A DNA stretch of 64,000 nucleotides from Herbidospora solisilvae (GCF_009901565.1 NZ_WXEW01000001.1:682001-746000), one strand, 5' to 3'. Numbered from the stretch's first letter, positions 36,142 through 45,431 are shown. The notes: generated by a model not told the origin, from the letters alone. Numbers and translations: made by a program.

Positions 36142-37181
36142 CCGGCGGCCTTCTCCAGGGTCTCGGGGGTGACCGCGCCGACCAGGAGGCGGCCGTCGTC
36201 GGTGACGAGGGCCGAGACCAGCTTGGTGGTGATCACCCTGCCGCCCTCGACGGGCCTGGCCGAGGCCAGGATCGGGTTGTCCTTGAGCGCGGCCGCGTCG
36301 AAGGGCAGCGTCACGACGGAGGTCCAGCCGTTCCCGGTGAGCGCGAGGTCGCCGGCGGGCATCTGGGGGTGCTGCCGGGTCAGCGCGGGCAGGTCGCCCT
36401 CGGTCACCTTCGCGCCGGGCGGCGGGGTGAAGGTGAAGTTCTCGGGTGCGGGCTCGGCGAAGGTGATCGAGTCGAAGCCGACCTCGAAGGCCGGTTCGGC
36501 CGCGCCCTTGGCGAAGACCTGGACCCGCAGCGGCACCAGCGTCTCGCCGTCGATCGCCAGCCGCACGTCCCGGACCAGGGACTCGGCCGCCTTCGGCGCG
36601 AGCACCAGCTCGTACGCCGCCCTCCCGGCCACCGTCGCGTCGTTCCCCACGCTGACCGCCGTGTCGGTCTCGGCCATCGCCAGCGCCTGGCGGGCGGCGT
36701 CGGGCGGGGTCACGGCGGTGGGGAGGGGCGCGGGGGCCGGGGCCTCCGCCGGGAGCTTGATCTTCGTGGCGGTGTTGGCGGCGCTGTCCCACCACCACGC
36801 CTGACCCTTGTTGAAGATCACGTTCTGCTCGCTCATGGCGCCGGGGATCGCGAGGCGGAAGCGGTCGGCGGAGCCGTACCAGACCTTGAGCTCGTGGGAC
36901 CCCGACAGCAGCGCGAGCGGGCTGGTGCCGACCGGCGCGGCCGGGAGGCCGGGGATGCCGAGCGAGGCGGTCTCGACGATCGTGCCCGACATCGGCGGCA
37001 GCGTGCCGGGCCCGCTCCACTTGGCGCTGACCTCGCCGATCAGCTGCTCGGCGGTCAGCTCGGGCAGCTGCGGCTCCCCCTGGACCGCCGCGATGACGGG
37101 GCCCGCTCCGATGGCGCCCGCCACCACCAGGACGGCGGCGGCCGGGACCCCCCACCTCACGGCGCGTGCTCTCGTGGACAT
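36138..37181 (-). CDS. Secreted LolA/LppX-fold-like protein (DUF2092-type)
   Basis: This 347-aa protein has a signal peptide or N-terminal anchor (VPAAAVLVVAGAIGAGPVIA). It carries features of outer-membrane-lipoprotein-carrier-like proteins of Gram-positives: TAEQLIGEVSAK, a long antiparallel beta sheet (GSHELKVWYGSADRFRLAI), YELVLAPKAAESLVRDVRLAIDGE and FTFTPPPGAKV. ATG 37181 has TTGGAG upstream. Co-translation with an ABC exporter suggests it moves or senses a lipophilic molecule at the membrane. The divergent OmpR/kinase pair may regulate the operon. Confidence 0.8.
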   Translation of the reverse strand: MSTRARAVRWGVPAAAVLVVAGAIGAGPVIAAVQGEPQLPELTAEQLIGEVSAKWSGPGTLPPMSGTIVETASLGIPGLPAAPVGTSPLALLSGSHELKVWYGSADRFRLAIPGAMSEQNVIFNKGQAWWWDSAANTATKIKLPAEAPAPAPLPTAVTPPDAARQALAMAETDTAVSVGNDATVAGRAAYELVLAPKAAESLVRDVRLAIDGETLVPLRVQVFAKGAAEPAFEVGFDSITFAEPAPENFTFTPPPGAKVTEGDLPALTRQHPQMPAGDLALTGNGWTSVVTLPFDAAALKDNPILASARPVEGGRVITTKLVSALVTDDGRLLVGAVTPETLEKAAG

Positions 37182-37301
37182 GTCATGCACTCCAATCTGA
37201 CGGACGTGCCCCCACCCTGCGCGCCCGGCCCTGTGGCGAGGCTGAGACGTGCTGAGACTCCTCTCAGCCGGGTCACAGCGCAGAACCCGCAAAATGGGGA
37301 A

Positions 37302-37976
37302 ATGCGCGTGCTGGTGGTGGAGGACGAACGACGGATGGCGGCGGCCCTGCAACGGGGCCTGCGCGCCGAGGGCTTCGCCGTGGACCTGGCCCACGACGGC
37401 GAGGAGGGCCTCCACCTGGCCTCGACCGGGGAGTACGACATCGTCGTGCTCGACATCATGCTCCCCCGCCTGTCGGGCTACAACGTGTGCAAACGCCTGC
37501 GCGAGGCGGAGAACTGGGTGCCGGTCCTGATGCTCTCGGCCAAGGACGGCGAGTACGACATGGCCGACGGCCTCGACCTGGGCGCCGACGACTACCTCAC
37601 CAAGCCGTTCTCGTATGTGGTCCTGGTCGCCCGCCTGCGGGCCCTGCTGCGGCGCGGCGGCGGACGCCGTCCCTCGGTGCTGCGGGCCGGGGACCTGACG
37701 CTCGACCCGGCGCGGCGGCTGGTGCGGCGCCAGGAGAAGACGATCGACCTCACGCCCCGGGAGTTCGCGCTGCTGGAGTTCCTGATGCGGCACCCGGACG
37801 AGGTCGTCTCCAAGGCGGAGATCCTGGAGCACGTGTGGGACACCTACGACACCGACCCCAACGTGGTCGAGGTGTACGTCGGCTACCTCCGCCGCAAGAT
37901 CGACGCGCCGTTCGGCCGGGGCGCGGTGCAGACCGTGCGCGGCGCGGGATACCGGCTGGCCAGCGATGGCGGCTAA
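37302..37976 (+). CDS. OmpR-family response regulator
   Basis: This 224-aa regulator has phospho-acceptor Asp51 in IVVLDIMLP, Lys in YLTKPFSY and a winged-helix output domain (LTPREFALLEFLMRHPDEVVS, then VEVYVGYLRRKID). ATG 37302 is the natural start. It overlaps the kinase gene by 11 bp. It is divergent from the LolA/ABC operon across 120 bp, which makes that operon a likely target. Confidence 0.94.
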   Translation: MRVLVVEDERRMAAALQRGLRAEGFAVDLAHDGEEGLHLASTGEYDIVVLDIMLPRLSGYNVCKRLREAENWVPVLMLSAKDGEYDMADGLDLGADDYLTKPFSYVVLVARLRALLRRGGGRRPSVLRAGDLTLDPARRLVRRQEKTIDLTPREFALLEFLMRHPDEVVSKAEILEHVWDTYDTDPNVVEVYVGYLRRKIDAPFGRGAVQTVRGAGYRLASDGG

Positions 37977-39309
37977 CCCGTTCCGGTGGTGGCGGCGGCG
38001 CAGCCTGCGGGTCCGGCTGACCGTGGTCGCCACGGCCGTGCTCGGCGTCGGCCTGGCGGTGGCGGCGTGGGTGTTCGTGAACGTCCTGGGCCGCTCCCTG
38101 ATCGCCACCATCGACGACGAGGTGACCTCGCGGGCCCGGGAGATCGTGGCCCTGTCGGACGCCGGCCGGCTCGACGGCGAGATCGTGCCGACGAAGGCGA
38201 CGATCGTGCAGGTCATCGACCGGAACGGGCGGATCACCGCGGCGACGCCCTCGACCGACCGCCTGGTGCCGCTGCTGCCGCAGGGCGCGCGCCGGACGGC
38301 GGCCGACTCGGGCCGGCCGCAGTTCCTCGACGGACGGCCCTACGGCATCCCGGCCGTGTTGCGGATCGTGGTGATGAGCGCCGACAACGGGGTGACGGTC
38401 CTGACGGCCCGCTCCTTCAGTGAGATCGAGCGGGCCCTGAAGGCGACCGGCCACGTGCTGCTGCTCGGCACGCCGCTGCTGCTGGTCGTGCTGGCCGGGG
38501 CGTCGTGGGTGATCATCGGCCGGACCCTGAGCCCCATCGGCGCGCTGCGGCGCGGCGCGACCGAGATCACCGGCTCCTCGCCGTCCCGGAGGCTGCCGGT
38601 CCCGGAGGCCAACGACGAGGTCCACTCGCTGGCGATGACCCTGAACGACATGCTGGCCCGCCTGGAGGAGGCCGGCTCCCGGCAGCGCGCCCTGGTCAGC
38701 GACGCCGCCCACGAGCTGCGCAGCCCGCTGGCCAGCATGCGCCTCCAGCTGGAGGTGGCGCTGAGCCACCCGGACGGCCAGGACTGGCGCGAGACGGCCG
38801 AAGGCGTCCTGGAGGACACCCTGCGCCTGTCGAAGCTGGCCGAGGACCTGCTGGCCCTCGCCCGGCTCGACGAGGGCCGGGCGCTGCGCCACGAACCGGT
38901 CGAACTGGGCCGGCTGGTGACCCGGACCGCCTCCCGGTACGGCCTGGACGCCGACATCCCGGCCGAGGCCGTGGTCGTGATCGGGGCGGAGATGGACCTG
39001 GGCCGGGTGCTGGTCAACCTGATCGACAACGCGGTCCGGCACGCCCACGACAAGGTCCGGGTCGGGCTCTGGAAGTCGGGGCCGTGGGCGCTCGTCACCG
39101 TCACCGACGACGGGCCCGGCATCCCTCCGGAGGACCGCGAGCGGGTGTTCGACCGGTTCACCCGGCTCGACACGTCCCGCTCGCGCGACGACGGCGGCAC
39201 GGGGCTGGGGCTGGCCATCGCCCGCGAGGTGGTGGAGGCCCACGGCGGCACGATCACGCTCGACGACGCGGAGCCGGGGCTCGTGGCCACGGTCCGGCTG
39301 CCGGTGTGA
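37966..39309 (+). CDS. HAMP-containing sensor histidine kinase
   Basis: This 447-aa kinase has a first membrane helix at about 20-40, an extracytoplasmic sensor of about 110 residues, and a second helix at about 165-185. A HAMP linker follows, then HisKA with His249 in SDAAHELRSPLA and HATPase_c (NLIDNAVRHA, TDDGPGIP, GGTGLGLAI). It pairs with the OmpR regulator just upstream. It ends back to back with the convergent LuxR-type regulator gene, which starts its stop at the next base. Confidence 0.94.
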   Translation: MAANPFRWWRRRSLRVRLTVVATAVLGVGLAVAAWVFVNVLGRSLIATIDDEVTSRAREIVALSDAGRLDGEIVPTKATIVQVIDRNGRITAATPSTDRLVPLLPQGARRTAADSGRPQFLDGRPYGIPAVLRIVVMSADNGVTVLTARSFSEIERALKATGHVLLLGTPLLLVVLAGASWVIIGRTLSPIGALRRGATEITGSSPSRRLPVPEANDEVHSLAMTLNDMLARLEEAGSRQRALVSDAAHELRSPLASMRLQLEVALSHPDGQDWRETAEGVLEDTLRLSKLAEDLLALARLDEGRALRHEPVELGRLVTRTASRYGLDADIPAEAVVVIGAEMDLGRVLVNLIDNAVRHAHDKVRVGLWKSGPWALVTVTDDGPGIPPEDRERVFDRFTRLDTSRSRDDGGTGLGLAIAREVVEAHGGTITLDDAEPGLVATVRLPV

Positions 39310-39945
39310 TCAGGCCAGGCCGTGGTCGTGGGCGTACACGATGGCGGCGGGCCGGTCCCTGAGGTCCAGCTTGGTCAGGATGTTGCCCAGGTGGGTCTTC
39401 ACCGTCGCCTCGGAGATGTGCAGGGCCGAGGCCGCCTCGGCGTTCGTGGCGCCCCGCGCGATCTGGGACAGCACGTCGTGTTCCCGCTGGGTGAGCCGGG
39501 CCGCCGCCGAACGCCCCCTGCGCTCGCGATCGGCCACCCGGCGGAAGGCCGTCAGCACCGGCCCGGCCACCTGGGGGTCGAGCCACGACCCGCCCTCGGC
39601 CACCATCGTGACGGCCCGGACGATGTCCTCCCCCGGCGCGTCCTTAAGGATGAACCCGGCCGCGCCCGCGCCCAGCGCCGCCGCCACGGTGTCGTCGTCG
39701 TCGAAGGTCGTCAGGATCAGCACCGGCGCCGCCCCCGCCAGGCGGCGGGTCGCCTCGGCGCCGTCGACCCGGCGCATGCGGACGTCCATCACGACCACGT
39801 CGGGCCTCCAGCGGGCGACGGCCTCGGCGACCTGGTCGCCGTCGTCGCACTCCCCGGCGATCGTGAAGGTCCCCTCGGGTTCGAGGATGCGCCGCAGGCC
39901 GGCGCGGACGAGAGGCTGGTCGTCGACCAGCAGCACGGTGATCAC
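39310..39945 (-). CDS. LuxR/NarL-family response regulator
   Basis: This 211-aa regulator starts at GTG 39945 (VITVLLVDDQPLVRAG), overlapping the kinase stop (GTGA). The receiver domain has DVVVMDVRMR with the phospho-Asp, LTTFDDDD and FILKDAPG. The LuxR helix-turn-helix is LTQREHDVLSQIARGATNAEAASALHISEATVKTH in two halves. An in-frame ATG at 39972 would add nine residues. It is the second NarL-type pair in this window. Confidence 0.94.
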   Translation of the reverse strand: MITVLLVDDQPLVRAGLRRILEPEGTFTIAGECDDGDQVAEAVARWRPDVVVMDVRMRRVDGAEATRRLAGAAPVLILTTFDDDDTVAAALGAGAAGFILKDAPGEDIVRAVTMVAEGGSWLDPQVAGPVLTAFRRVADRERRGRSAAARLTQREHDVLSQIARGATNAEAASALHISEATVKTHLGNILTKLDLRDRPAAIVYAHDHGLA

Positions 39946-41120
39946 GCCGGAATCCTCGCCGACACGAGCCACTCCCCGTCACGCATCCCGGCGGTGCACT
40001 CGCCCCCGGCCGCGGCGGCGCGTTCCCGCATGCCCGCGAGCCCGCTCCCCGGCCCGTCGTCCCGCACGCTCCCGACGGGGTTGGCGACCTCCACGAGCAG
40101 GTCGCCACCCGTCAGGGTCACCGCCACCCGGGCCGTGCCGGTCCCGTGCCGGACCGCGTTGGCGAGGGCCTCCTGAATGATCCGGTACGCCGCCAGCTCC
40201 GCCCCCGGCTCGACCGCCGTCACCCCGTCCACGGAGAACGTGAGGTCGACGGCGCCCCGGAAACCCTCCACCAGCGCCGCCACGTCGGCGAGCCCGGGTT
40301 GCGGGGCGGTGGAGGACTCCTCGCCCGAACGCAGCACCTTCACCAGCCGCCGCAGGTCGGCCAGGCTCGCCCGCCCGTGCCTCTCGGCCTCTTCGAGGGC
40401 CGTGAGGGCCTCACCGGGATCGGCTCGCTTGATCGCCATCCGGGCGGCGGTGATGTGCAGCATGGTCACCGCGAGGGTGTGCCCGACGACGTCGTGGACG
40501 TCCTGCGCCATGATCCGCCGCTGGTCGGCGGCCCGCTGGAGGGCCAGCGCCTCCAGCGCCTGGGCCACCAGGCGGCTGGAGTCGTGGCTGACCCGCACGG
40601 CGTAGGCGGCGGCGAGGGTGAGCGCGAACCCCAGGTGCACGGCGACCCATGCCACCGGCGGGGCGCCCGTCAGCGCGGCGAGCGCCACGAGATAGGTCAG
40701 CCCGGCGACCCCGGCCGCCAACGGCACGGGCGCGAAGCCGACGTTCAGCGCCACCAGCAGCAGCGCGACCGCCAGCAGCGTGAGCACGGCCACCGGGCTG
40801 TCCAGCCCGGCCAGGACCGCCGCCCCCAGCGGGACGAGCACCGCCAGCGCGAACCACCACGTCGGCCCGTCGTCGCCCTTGAGGATCCAGCGCCCCCACG
40901 GGATCGCCGAGACGAGCACCAGCACGATGCCCACGACGGACGGCCGGGCGGCCAGGGCGGCGGCCGGCACCGCCCCGGCCGTGAAGGCCAGGGCGAGCGC
41001 CGGGGCGCCGACGCGGAACATCACCGAGAGCCGGGCGGGGGCGGCGCGGCCCGCGCGGCGGAGGTCGTCCTCCCAGTCGCAGACGGCCGCGGCCGCGTGG
41101 TCGGACCTGTCGTCGGACAT
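39942..41120 (-). CDS. Sensor histidine kinase, NarL/DesK class
   Basis: This 392-aa kinase has about five membrane helices in the first 170 residues. HisKA_3 has its His in AQDVHDVVGHTLAVTML, and the ATPase domain has IIQEALANAVRHG and GPGSGLAGMRERA. It starts at ATG 41120, 4 bp after the secreted propeller gene ends on the same strand, so propeller, kinase and regulator form one transcript. The propeller could feed a signal to the kinase; this is positional inference. Confidence 0.93.
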   Translation of the reverse strand: MSDDRSDHAAAAVCDWEDDLRRAGRAAPARLSVMFRVGAPALALAFTAGAVPAAALAARPSVVGIVLVLVSAIPWGRWILKGDDGPTWWFALAVLVPLGAAVLAGLDSPVAVLTLLAVALLLVALNVGFAPVPLAAGVAGLTYLVALAALTGAPPVAWVAVHLGFALTLAAAYAVRVSHDSSRLVAQALEALALQRAADQRRIMAQDVHDVVGHTLAVTMLHITAARMAIKRADPGEALTALEEAERHGRASLADLRRLVKVLRSGEESSTAPQPGLADVAALVEGFRGAVDLTFSVDGVTAVEPGAELAAYRIIQEALANAVRHGTGTARVAVTLTGGDLLVEVANPVGSVRDDGPGSGLAGMRERAAAAGGECTAGMRDGEWLVSARIPA

Positions 41121-41124
41121 GTCC

Positions 41125-42033
41125 CTATCGTGCTATGGCCACCACGTCGTAGGGCGTGGTGGGCGTCGGGGTGGTGTTGAAGCGGCCGTTGGGCAGGTAG
41201 AGGCGGTCCTTGAAGGCGGCCACGGTGGTCGGCACGTCGAACCGCGGGTCGGTCACCTTCCGGTCGATGACGCCCTTCGTCGCGCGCCGGTCGAGCTTGA
41301 CCCAGGTCACGGTGTTCAGGAAGTTCTGGACGACGACCAGCCGGCGTCCCTCCAGGAGCAGCCCGTCGCCGTTGGTGAGCAGCTCGGTCCCGAGGTCGAC
41401 CTGCGTGGTCGCGCCGGTCTTCTTGTCGGCCCGGAACAACTTGCCGGTGTTCGACTGGACCAGCAGCAGCGCCTTCCCGTCAGGCGTCTGGGCGATGCCG
41501 TTGACGTTGATGCCGGTCGTGTAGACGAGGTCGCCGGTGAGCGGGATCTTCTCGGCCTCGGCGGGCAGGCGGCCCCACCGGCGCAGGTCGAGCTTGTAGA
41601 GGACCGGGTTGGTGGAATCGGTGAAGTAGGCGGCGTCCCGGGTCAGCACGACGTCGTTCACGAACGACGCGCCGGTGGCCAGGGTGTAGCTCTTCAGCAC
41701 CTCGCCGGTCCGCGCGTCTAGCACCCGGGCGGTCCCGGCGGTGCCGCCCGCGACGAAGAGGCGGTTGCGCCTGACCTTCAGGCCGAGGGAGGGCGTGCCG
41801 GGGCCCTCGTTGATGATCTTGCCCTGGCCGCTGCGCAGGTCGACCTTGTAGATCGCCCCGGAGGAGCGGGAGCCGAAGTAGGCCGAGCGGCCCTCGTCGA
41901 CGGCGATCCCCTCGGGCGGGAAACCGTCGGGCAGGGAGAACGAGGTCGGGTATCTCGTCTCCGCCGACGCGGCGGCGGGCGGAGCCGCCACGAGTACGGC
42001 TAACAGTCCGGCAACGAAGGCTGCCACGCGCAT
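41125..42033 (-). CDS. Secreted SMP-30/NHL-like beta-propeller protein
   Basis: This 302-aa protein has a signal peptide (MRVAAFVAGLLAVLVAAPPAAASA). Repeated blades include GFPPEGIAVDEGRSAYFGS, NRLFVAGGTAGTARVLD, NDVVLTRDAAYFTDSTNPVLYKLD, VNGIAQTPDGKALLLVQ and NGDGLLLEGRRLVVVQN. This matches the SMP-30/gluconolactonase/superoxide-dismutase-like six-blade group. It probably sits outside the membrane. Its gene heads the transcript with the downstream kinase and regulator. Confidence 0.87.
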   Translation of the reverse strand: MRVAAFVAGLLAVLVAAPPAAASAETRYPTSFSLPDGFPPEGIAVDEGRSAYFGSRSSGAIYKVDLRSGQGKIINEGPGTPSLGLKVRRNRLFVAGGTAGTARVLDARTGEVLKSYTLATGASFVNDVVLTRDAAYFTDSTNPVLYKLDLRRWGRLPAEAEKIPLTGDLVYTTGINVNGIAQTPDGKALLLVQSNTGKLFRADKKTGATTQVDLGTELLTNGDGLLLEGRRLVVVQNFLNTVTWVKLDRRATKGVIDRKVTDPRFDVPTTVAAFKDRLYLPNGRFNTTPTPTTPYDVVAIAR

Positions 42034-42121
42034 GGAACAGGTCCCATCTGTCGTCTGAGCGGGACATGAGAGGTTTCCGTAAAGTGATCCGAGTCGTCAA
42101 CGTATGTCAGGAGATGTCACG

Positions 42122-43543
42122 GTGCTCCCCCACCACGGCGTGACCGCCGAGGAACTGCTCGCCCGCCTGGCCGAGGCGCAGGAGGCCGATCTCCCCGTGC
42201 GGGGCGGCAAGGTCACCGCCTACGTGTACGACACCGGCCGCCCCGAGGTGCACGAGGCGGGCGCCGCCGCCTACGCGGGCATGCTCGAGGTCAACATGCT
42301 CGACCCGACGGCGTTCCCCAGCATGGTCGCCCTGGAGAAGGACGTCGTGCGCGCCGTCGCCGCCGAACTGGGGCAGCCGGACGCGCCGGGCATCTTCACC
42401 AGCGGCGGCACCGAGTCGATCATGCTGGCGGTGAAGGCGGCCCGCGACGCCGCGGCGACCGACCGGCCGCAGATGGTCGTGCCGGTCACCGCGCACCCCG
42501 CCTTCCACAAGGCGGGCCACTACCTCGGGGTGGAGGTGGTCGCCGTGCCCGTCGACCTGACCACCTTCACCGTCGACCCGGTGGCCGTCGAGGCGGCGAT
42601 CACCGACCGGACCGTGCTCGTGGTGGTGTCGGCGCCCTCCTACCCGCAGGGCGTGATCGATCCCGTGGCGGAGGTCGCGGCCGTCGCGGCGGCCCGGGGC
42701 GTCCCCTGCCACGTCGACGCCTGCGTCGGCGGCTGGTTGCTGCCGTGGCTCCGGGAGGCCGGGGCCGAGGTGCCGCCGTTCGACCTGTCGGTGCCGGGCG
42801 TCACGTCGATCTCCTGCGACCTGCACAAGTTCGGGTACGCCCCCAAGGGCGCCTCCGTGCTGCTGTTCAAGGACGCCGCGCTGCGCCGCGCCGCCTACTT
42901 CGCCTCGGCCGCCTGGCCCGGCTACACGATCATCAACGCGACCGTGCAGAGCTCCCGGTCGGCCGGCCCGCTCGGCGGGGCCTGGGGCACCCTGCACGCG
43001 CTGGGCCGCGAGGGCTACATCGACCTGGGCCGCGCCACCCTGGAGGCGACCCGGCGCATCGCCGAGGGCGTCGCGAAGATCCCCGGCCTGCGGGTGCTGG
43101 GCGACCCGCAGGCCGCGCTGGTCGCCGTCGCGGGCTCCCCCGAGGTCGACGTGTTCGTGCTGGCCGACGAGGCGCGCAGGCGCGGCTGGTTCCTGCAGCC
43201 GCAGCTCTCCTACGCCGGCATCCCCGCCAACCTCCACATCACCGTCACCGGCGTGACCCTGGAGCGGGTCGAGGCGATGCTCGCCGTCATCGCCGAGTCG
43301 GCGGAGGCCGCCCGCGAACGCGGCCCGGCGACGGTCCCGGAGGGCCTGCCGGAGCTGATCGCCTCCCTGAACCTCGACGAGCTCGACGACCCGACGTTCG
43401 TCGAACTGGCCGCCTCGGTCGGCATCGACCTGACCTCCCGCGACCAGCCGGAGATGGCCGCCGTCAACGCGGTGCTCGACGCGCTGCCCGCCAAGACCCG
43501 CGAGGCGATCCTGGTCAGGTTCCTGTCAGTGATCTACGGCTGA
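42122..43543 (+). CDS. PLP-dependent decarboxylase/lyase, sphingosine-1-phosphate lyase-like
   Basis: This fold-type I PLP enzyme of about 473 aa has GGTESIMLAVKAARD for the cofactor phosphate, HAAFHKAGHY-like HPAFHKAGHYLGV, HVDACVGGWLLPW with the PLP-pairing Asp, and SISCDLHKFGYAPKG with the Schiff-base Lys. The pattern matches the S1P-lyase subgroup rather than glutamate decarboxylases. GTG 42122 has AGGAG with an 8-nt gap; the ATG at 42104 is in frame but lacks an SD. Substrate is unknown: a sphingoid phosphate or an amino acid. Confidence 0.9.
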   Translation: MLPHHGVTAEELLARLAEAQEADLPVRGGKVTAYVYDTGRPEVHEAGAAAYAGMLEVNMLDPTAFPSMVALEKDVVRAVAAELGQPDAPGIFTSGGTESIMLAVKAARDAAATDRPQMVVPVTAHPAFHKAGHYLGVEVVAVPVDLTTFTVDPVAVEAAITDRTVLVVVSAPSYPQGVIDPVAEVAAVAAARGVPCHVDACVGGWLLPWLREAGAEVPPFDLSVPGVTSISCDLHKFGYAPKGASVLLFKDAALRRAAYFASAAWPGYTIINATVQSSRSAGPLGGAWGTLHALGREGYIDLGRATLEATRRIAEGVAKIPGLRVLGDPQAALVAVAGSPEVDVFVLADEARRRGWFLQPQLSYAGIPANLHITVTGVTLERVEAMLAVIAESAEAARERGPATVPEGLPELIASLNLDELDDPTFVELAASVGIDLTSRDQPEMAAVNAVLDALPAKTREAILVRFLSVIYG

Positions 43544-43599
43544 GCCGGTCCGCCTGGCTCGGCGGAACGCCGGGGGCGGCACACGCGGTCGTTCACCGG

Positions 43600-44427
43600 T
43601 CACATGCGGCCGACCACGTCCAGGACCGTGCGGGCCGAGGCGGCGTCGTGGACGCGGAACACCCGCGCGCCCTGCACCGCCGAGACCGCCAGGGTGGCGA
43701 GGGTGCCCGCGTGGCGCCGGTCCACCGGCAGGCCGCCGAGGGTCTCGCCGACGAAGTCCTTGTTCGAGACGGCCACCAGGACCGGCCAGCCGGTCGCGAC
43801 CATCTCGTCGAGGCGGCGGCTGAGCTCCAGGGAGTGGTAGGTGTTCTTGCCGAAGTCGTGGGCGGGGTCGATCAGGATGCGGTCCCGCGAGACCCCCGCG
43901 GCGAGCGCCTTCTCCGCCAGATCGGTCGTGTACGCCACCACGTCGCCCACCACGTCGTCATAGGCGATGCGATGGGGCCGGGTGCGCGGCTCGACGCGTC
44001 CGGCGTGGGCGCAGACCAGGCCGATGCCGTACTTGGCGGCCACGTCGGCCAGCCGGGGGTCGACCCCGCCCCACGTGTCGTTGAGCAGGTCGGCGCCGGC
44101 CGCCGCGACGACCTCGCCGACCTCCGCGCGCCAGGTGTCGACGCTGACGATCACGGACGGGTGCCGGTCGCGGACCGCCGCGACGAGGTCGGCGACCCGG
44201 CGGATCTCCTCCGCCACGTCGACGTCGTCGCCCGGCCCGGCTTTCACGCCGCCGATGTCGACGATGTCGGCGCCCGCCTCGATCTGGCGGGAGGCGGCGT
44301 CGAGGGCGGCGGCGAAGCCGTAGGTCGCGCCCCGGTCGTAGAAGGAGTCGGGCGTGCGGTTGACCACGGCCATGATCGCGTGGTCGCCGGGGCCGAACGT
44401 ACGGCCACGAAGGCGCAGAGTAGACAT
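43600..44427 (-). CDS. folP2: Dihydropteroate synthase-like protein (FolP2 type)
   Basis: This 275-aa TIM-barrel protein has the DHPS landmarks VVNRTPDSFYDRG, DIGGVKAGPG, NDTWGG, VCAHAGR, ILIDPAHDFGK and SNKDFVGETLGG. The usual second loop of active DHPS (GGESTRPG) reads GGVKAGPG, as in the FolP2 paralogues of mycobacteria that lack clear DHPS activity. It may therefore act on a different pterin or be regulatory. No other folate genes are nearby, which also argues against a folate operon role. ATG 44427 is the natural start. Confidence 0.85.
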   Translation of the reverse strand: MSTLRLRGRTFGPGDHAIMAVVNRTPDSFYDRGATYGFAAALDAASRQIEAGADIVDIGGVKAGPGDDVDVAEEIRRVADLVAAVRDRHPSVIVSVDTWRAEVGEVVAAAGADLLNDTWGGVDPRLADVAAKYGIGLVCAHAGRVEPRTRPHRIAYDDVVGDVVAYTTDLAEKALAAGVSRDRILIDPAHDFGKNTYHSLELSRRLDEMVATGWPVLVAVSNKDFVGETLGGLPVDRRHAGTLATLAVSAVQGARVFRVHDAASARTVLDVVGRM

Positions 44428-44561
44428 CGTCAGCGAGCCTACTCCGCGCCCTCTCCGCGACTGCCGGGACGAGGGAGTGCTTCGGGAAATGGCCGATCCA
44501 GAAGTGCCCCCACCGATCCGGCCCCGAATCCGACAAGTCGGATTTGGAACGGTCCAAGCGT

Positions 44562-45431
44562 TTAAGCGGCGGATCCTCCTTCTGCCAGGGTCACGAAGTC
44601 CTGCGCGGTCGCGGGCAGCCGTTTGCGGGCGTGCACGATCGCGATGATCTTCCTCGGGGCGGGGTCCAGCGACCGCACGACCAGGCCGGCGCGGGCCGCC
44701 TGCTCGGCCATGCCGCGATACCACAGGAGCGAGGCCTGACCTTCGCGTACGGCGGGCAGCCACTTGGCCCGTTCGTCCGACTCCAGCGCGGGGATGGGGC
44801 GGACGCCGTACGAGGTGAAGATCTGGTCGAACTCCCGGCGGCGCGGGCTGCCCGGTCCGGGCAGCACCAGCCGCATGCCGTTGAGCCTGCTCATCGGCAC
44901 GGGGTCGGGCAGGTCGAGACCGGGCGGCGAGATCAGCACGATCTCCTGCCGCTCCAGCGGATGGCTGACCAGGTCGGTGGGCACCGGCAGGTCGGTCAGC
45001 CCGAGGTCGGCCCGCTGCTCGCGGACGGCGGTGACGACGCTGTCCCGCCCGTCGCAACGGACGATGTGCACGCGGATCCCTGGATGCTCCGCCACGTAGG
45101 CGGGCAGCAGGCGACCCGCGAGCCCCGGTTCGAGGCTCGGCGTCGACGCGATGCGCAGTTCGGCTCCCGCCGTGTGCGACTGGGTCGCCAGCGCCTCGAT
45201 CTCCCGGACGGCGTCGAGCGCCTCCCGGGCGAGCTTGACGACCCGCCGCCCCTGCGCGGTCACGACCACTCCCCGCCCGGAACGCGCGAAGAGGGTCATG
45301 CCGAGTTCCCGTTCGAGGTCCCGGATCGCGCGGGATAAGGCGGGCTGCGCGATGTAGAGGGACCGTGCGGCGTCGGTCATGGTGCGGTGCTCTGCGGTGG
45401 CTACCACATAGCGGAGCTGTTGCAGATTCAT
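44562..45431 (-). CDS. LysR-family transcriptional regulator
   Basis: This 289-aa regulator has the N-terminal winged HTH of LysR proteins (LQQLRYVVATAEHRTMTDAARSLYIAQPALSRAIRDLERELG in two halves) and a periplasmic-binding-type effector domain (about 90-289). ATG 45431 is the standard start. It is divergent from the zinc metallopeptidase gene at 45585 across 153 bp. LysR proteins usually act on the divergent gene, but no clear T-N11-A box stands out. Confidence 0.94.
   Translation of the reverse strand: MNLQQLRYVVATAEHRTMTDAARSLYIAQPALSRAIRDLERELGMTLFARSGRGVVVTAQGRRVVKLAREALDAVREIEALATQSHTAGAELRIASTPSLEPGLAGRLLPAYVAEHPGIRVHIVRCDGRDSVVTAVREQRADLGLTDLPVPTDLVSHPLERQEIVLISPPGLDLPDPVPMSRLNGMRLVLPGPGSPRRREFDQIFTSYGVRPIPALESDERAKWLPAVREGQASLLWYRGMAEQAARAGLVVRSLDPAPRKIIAIVHARKRLPATAQDFVTLAEGGSAA

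Noticed and set aside
43549-43566. 6-bp hairpin after the PLP decarboxylase gene
   Set aside because: TCCGCC/GGCGGA is short and has no T tract; too weak to call a terminator in DNA of this GC content.
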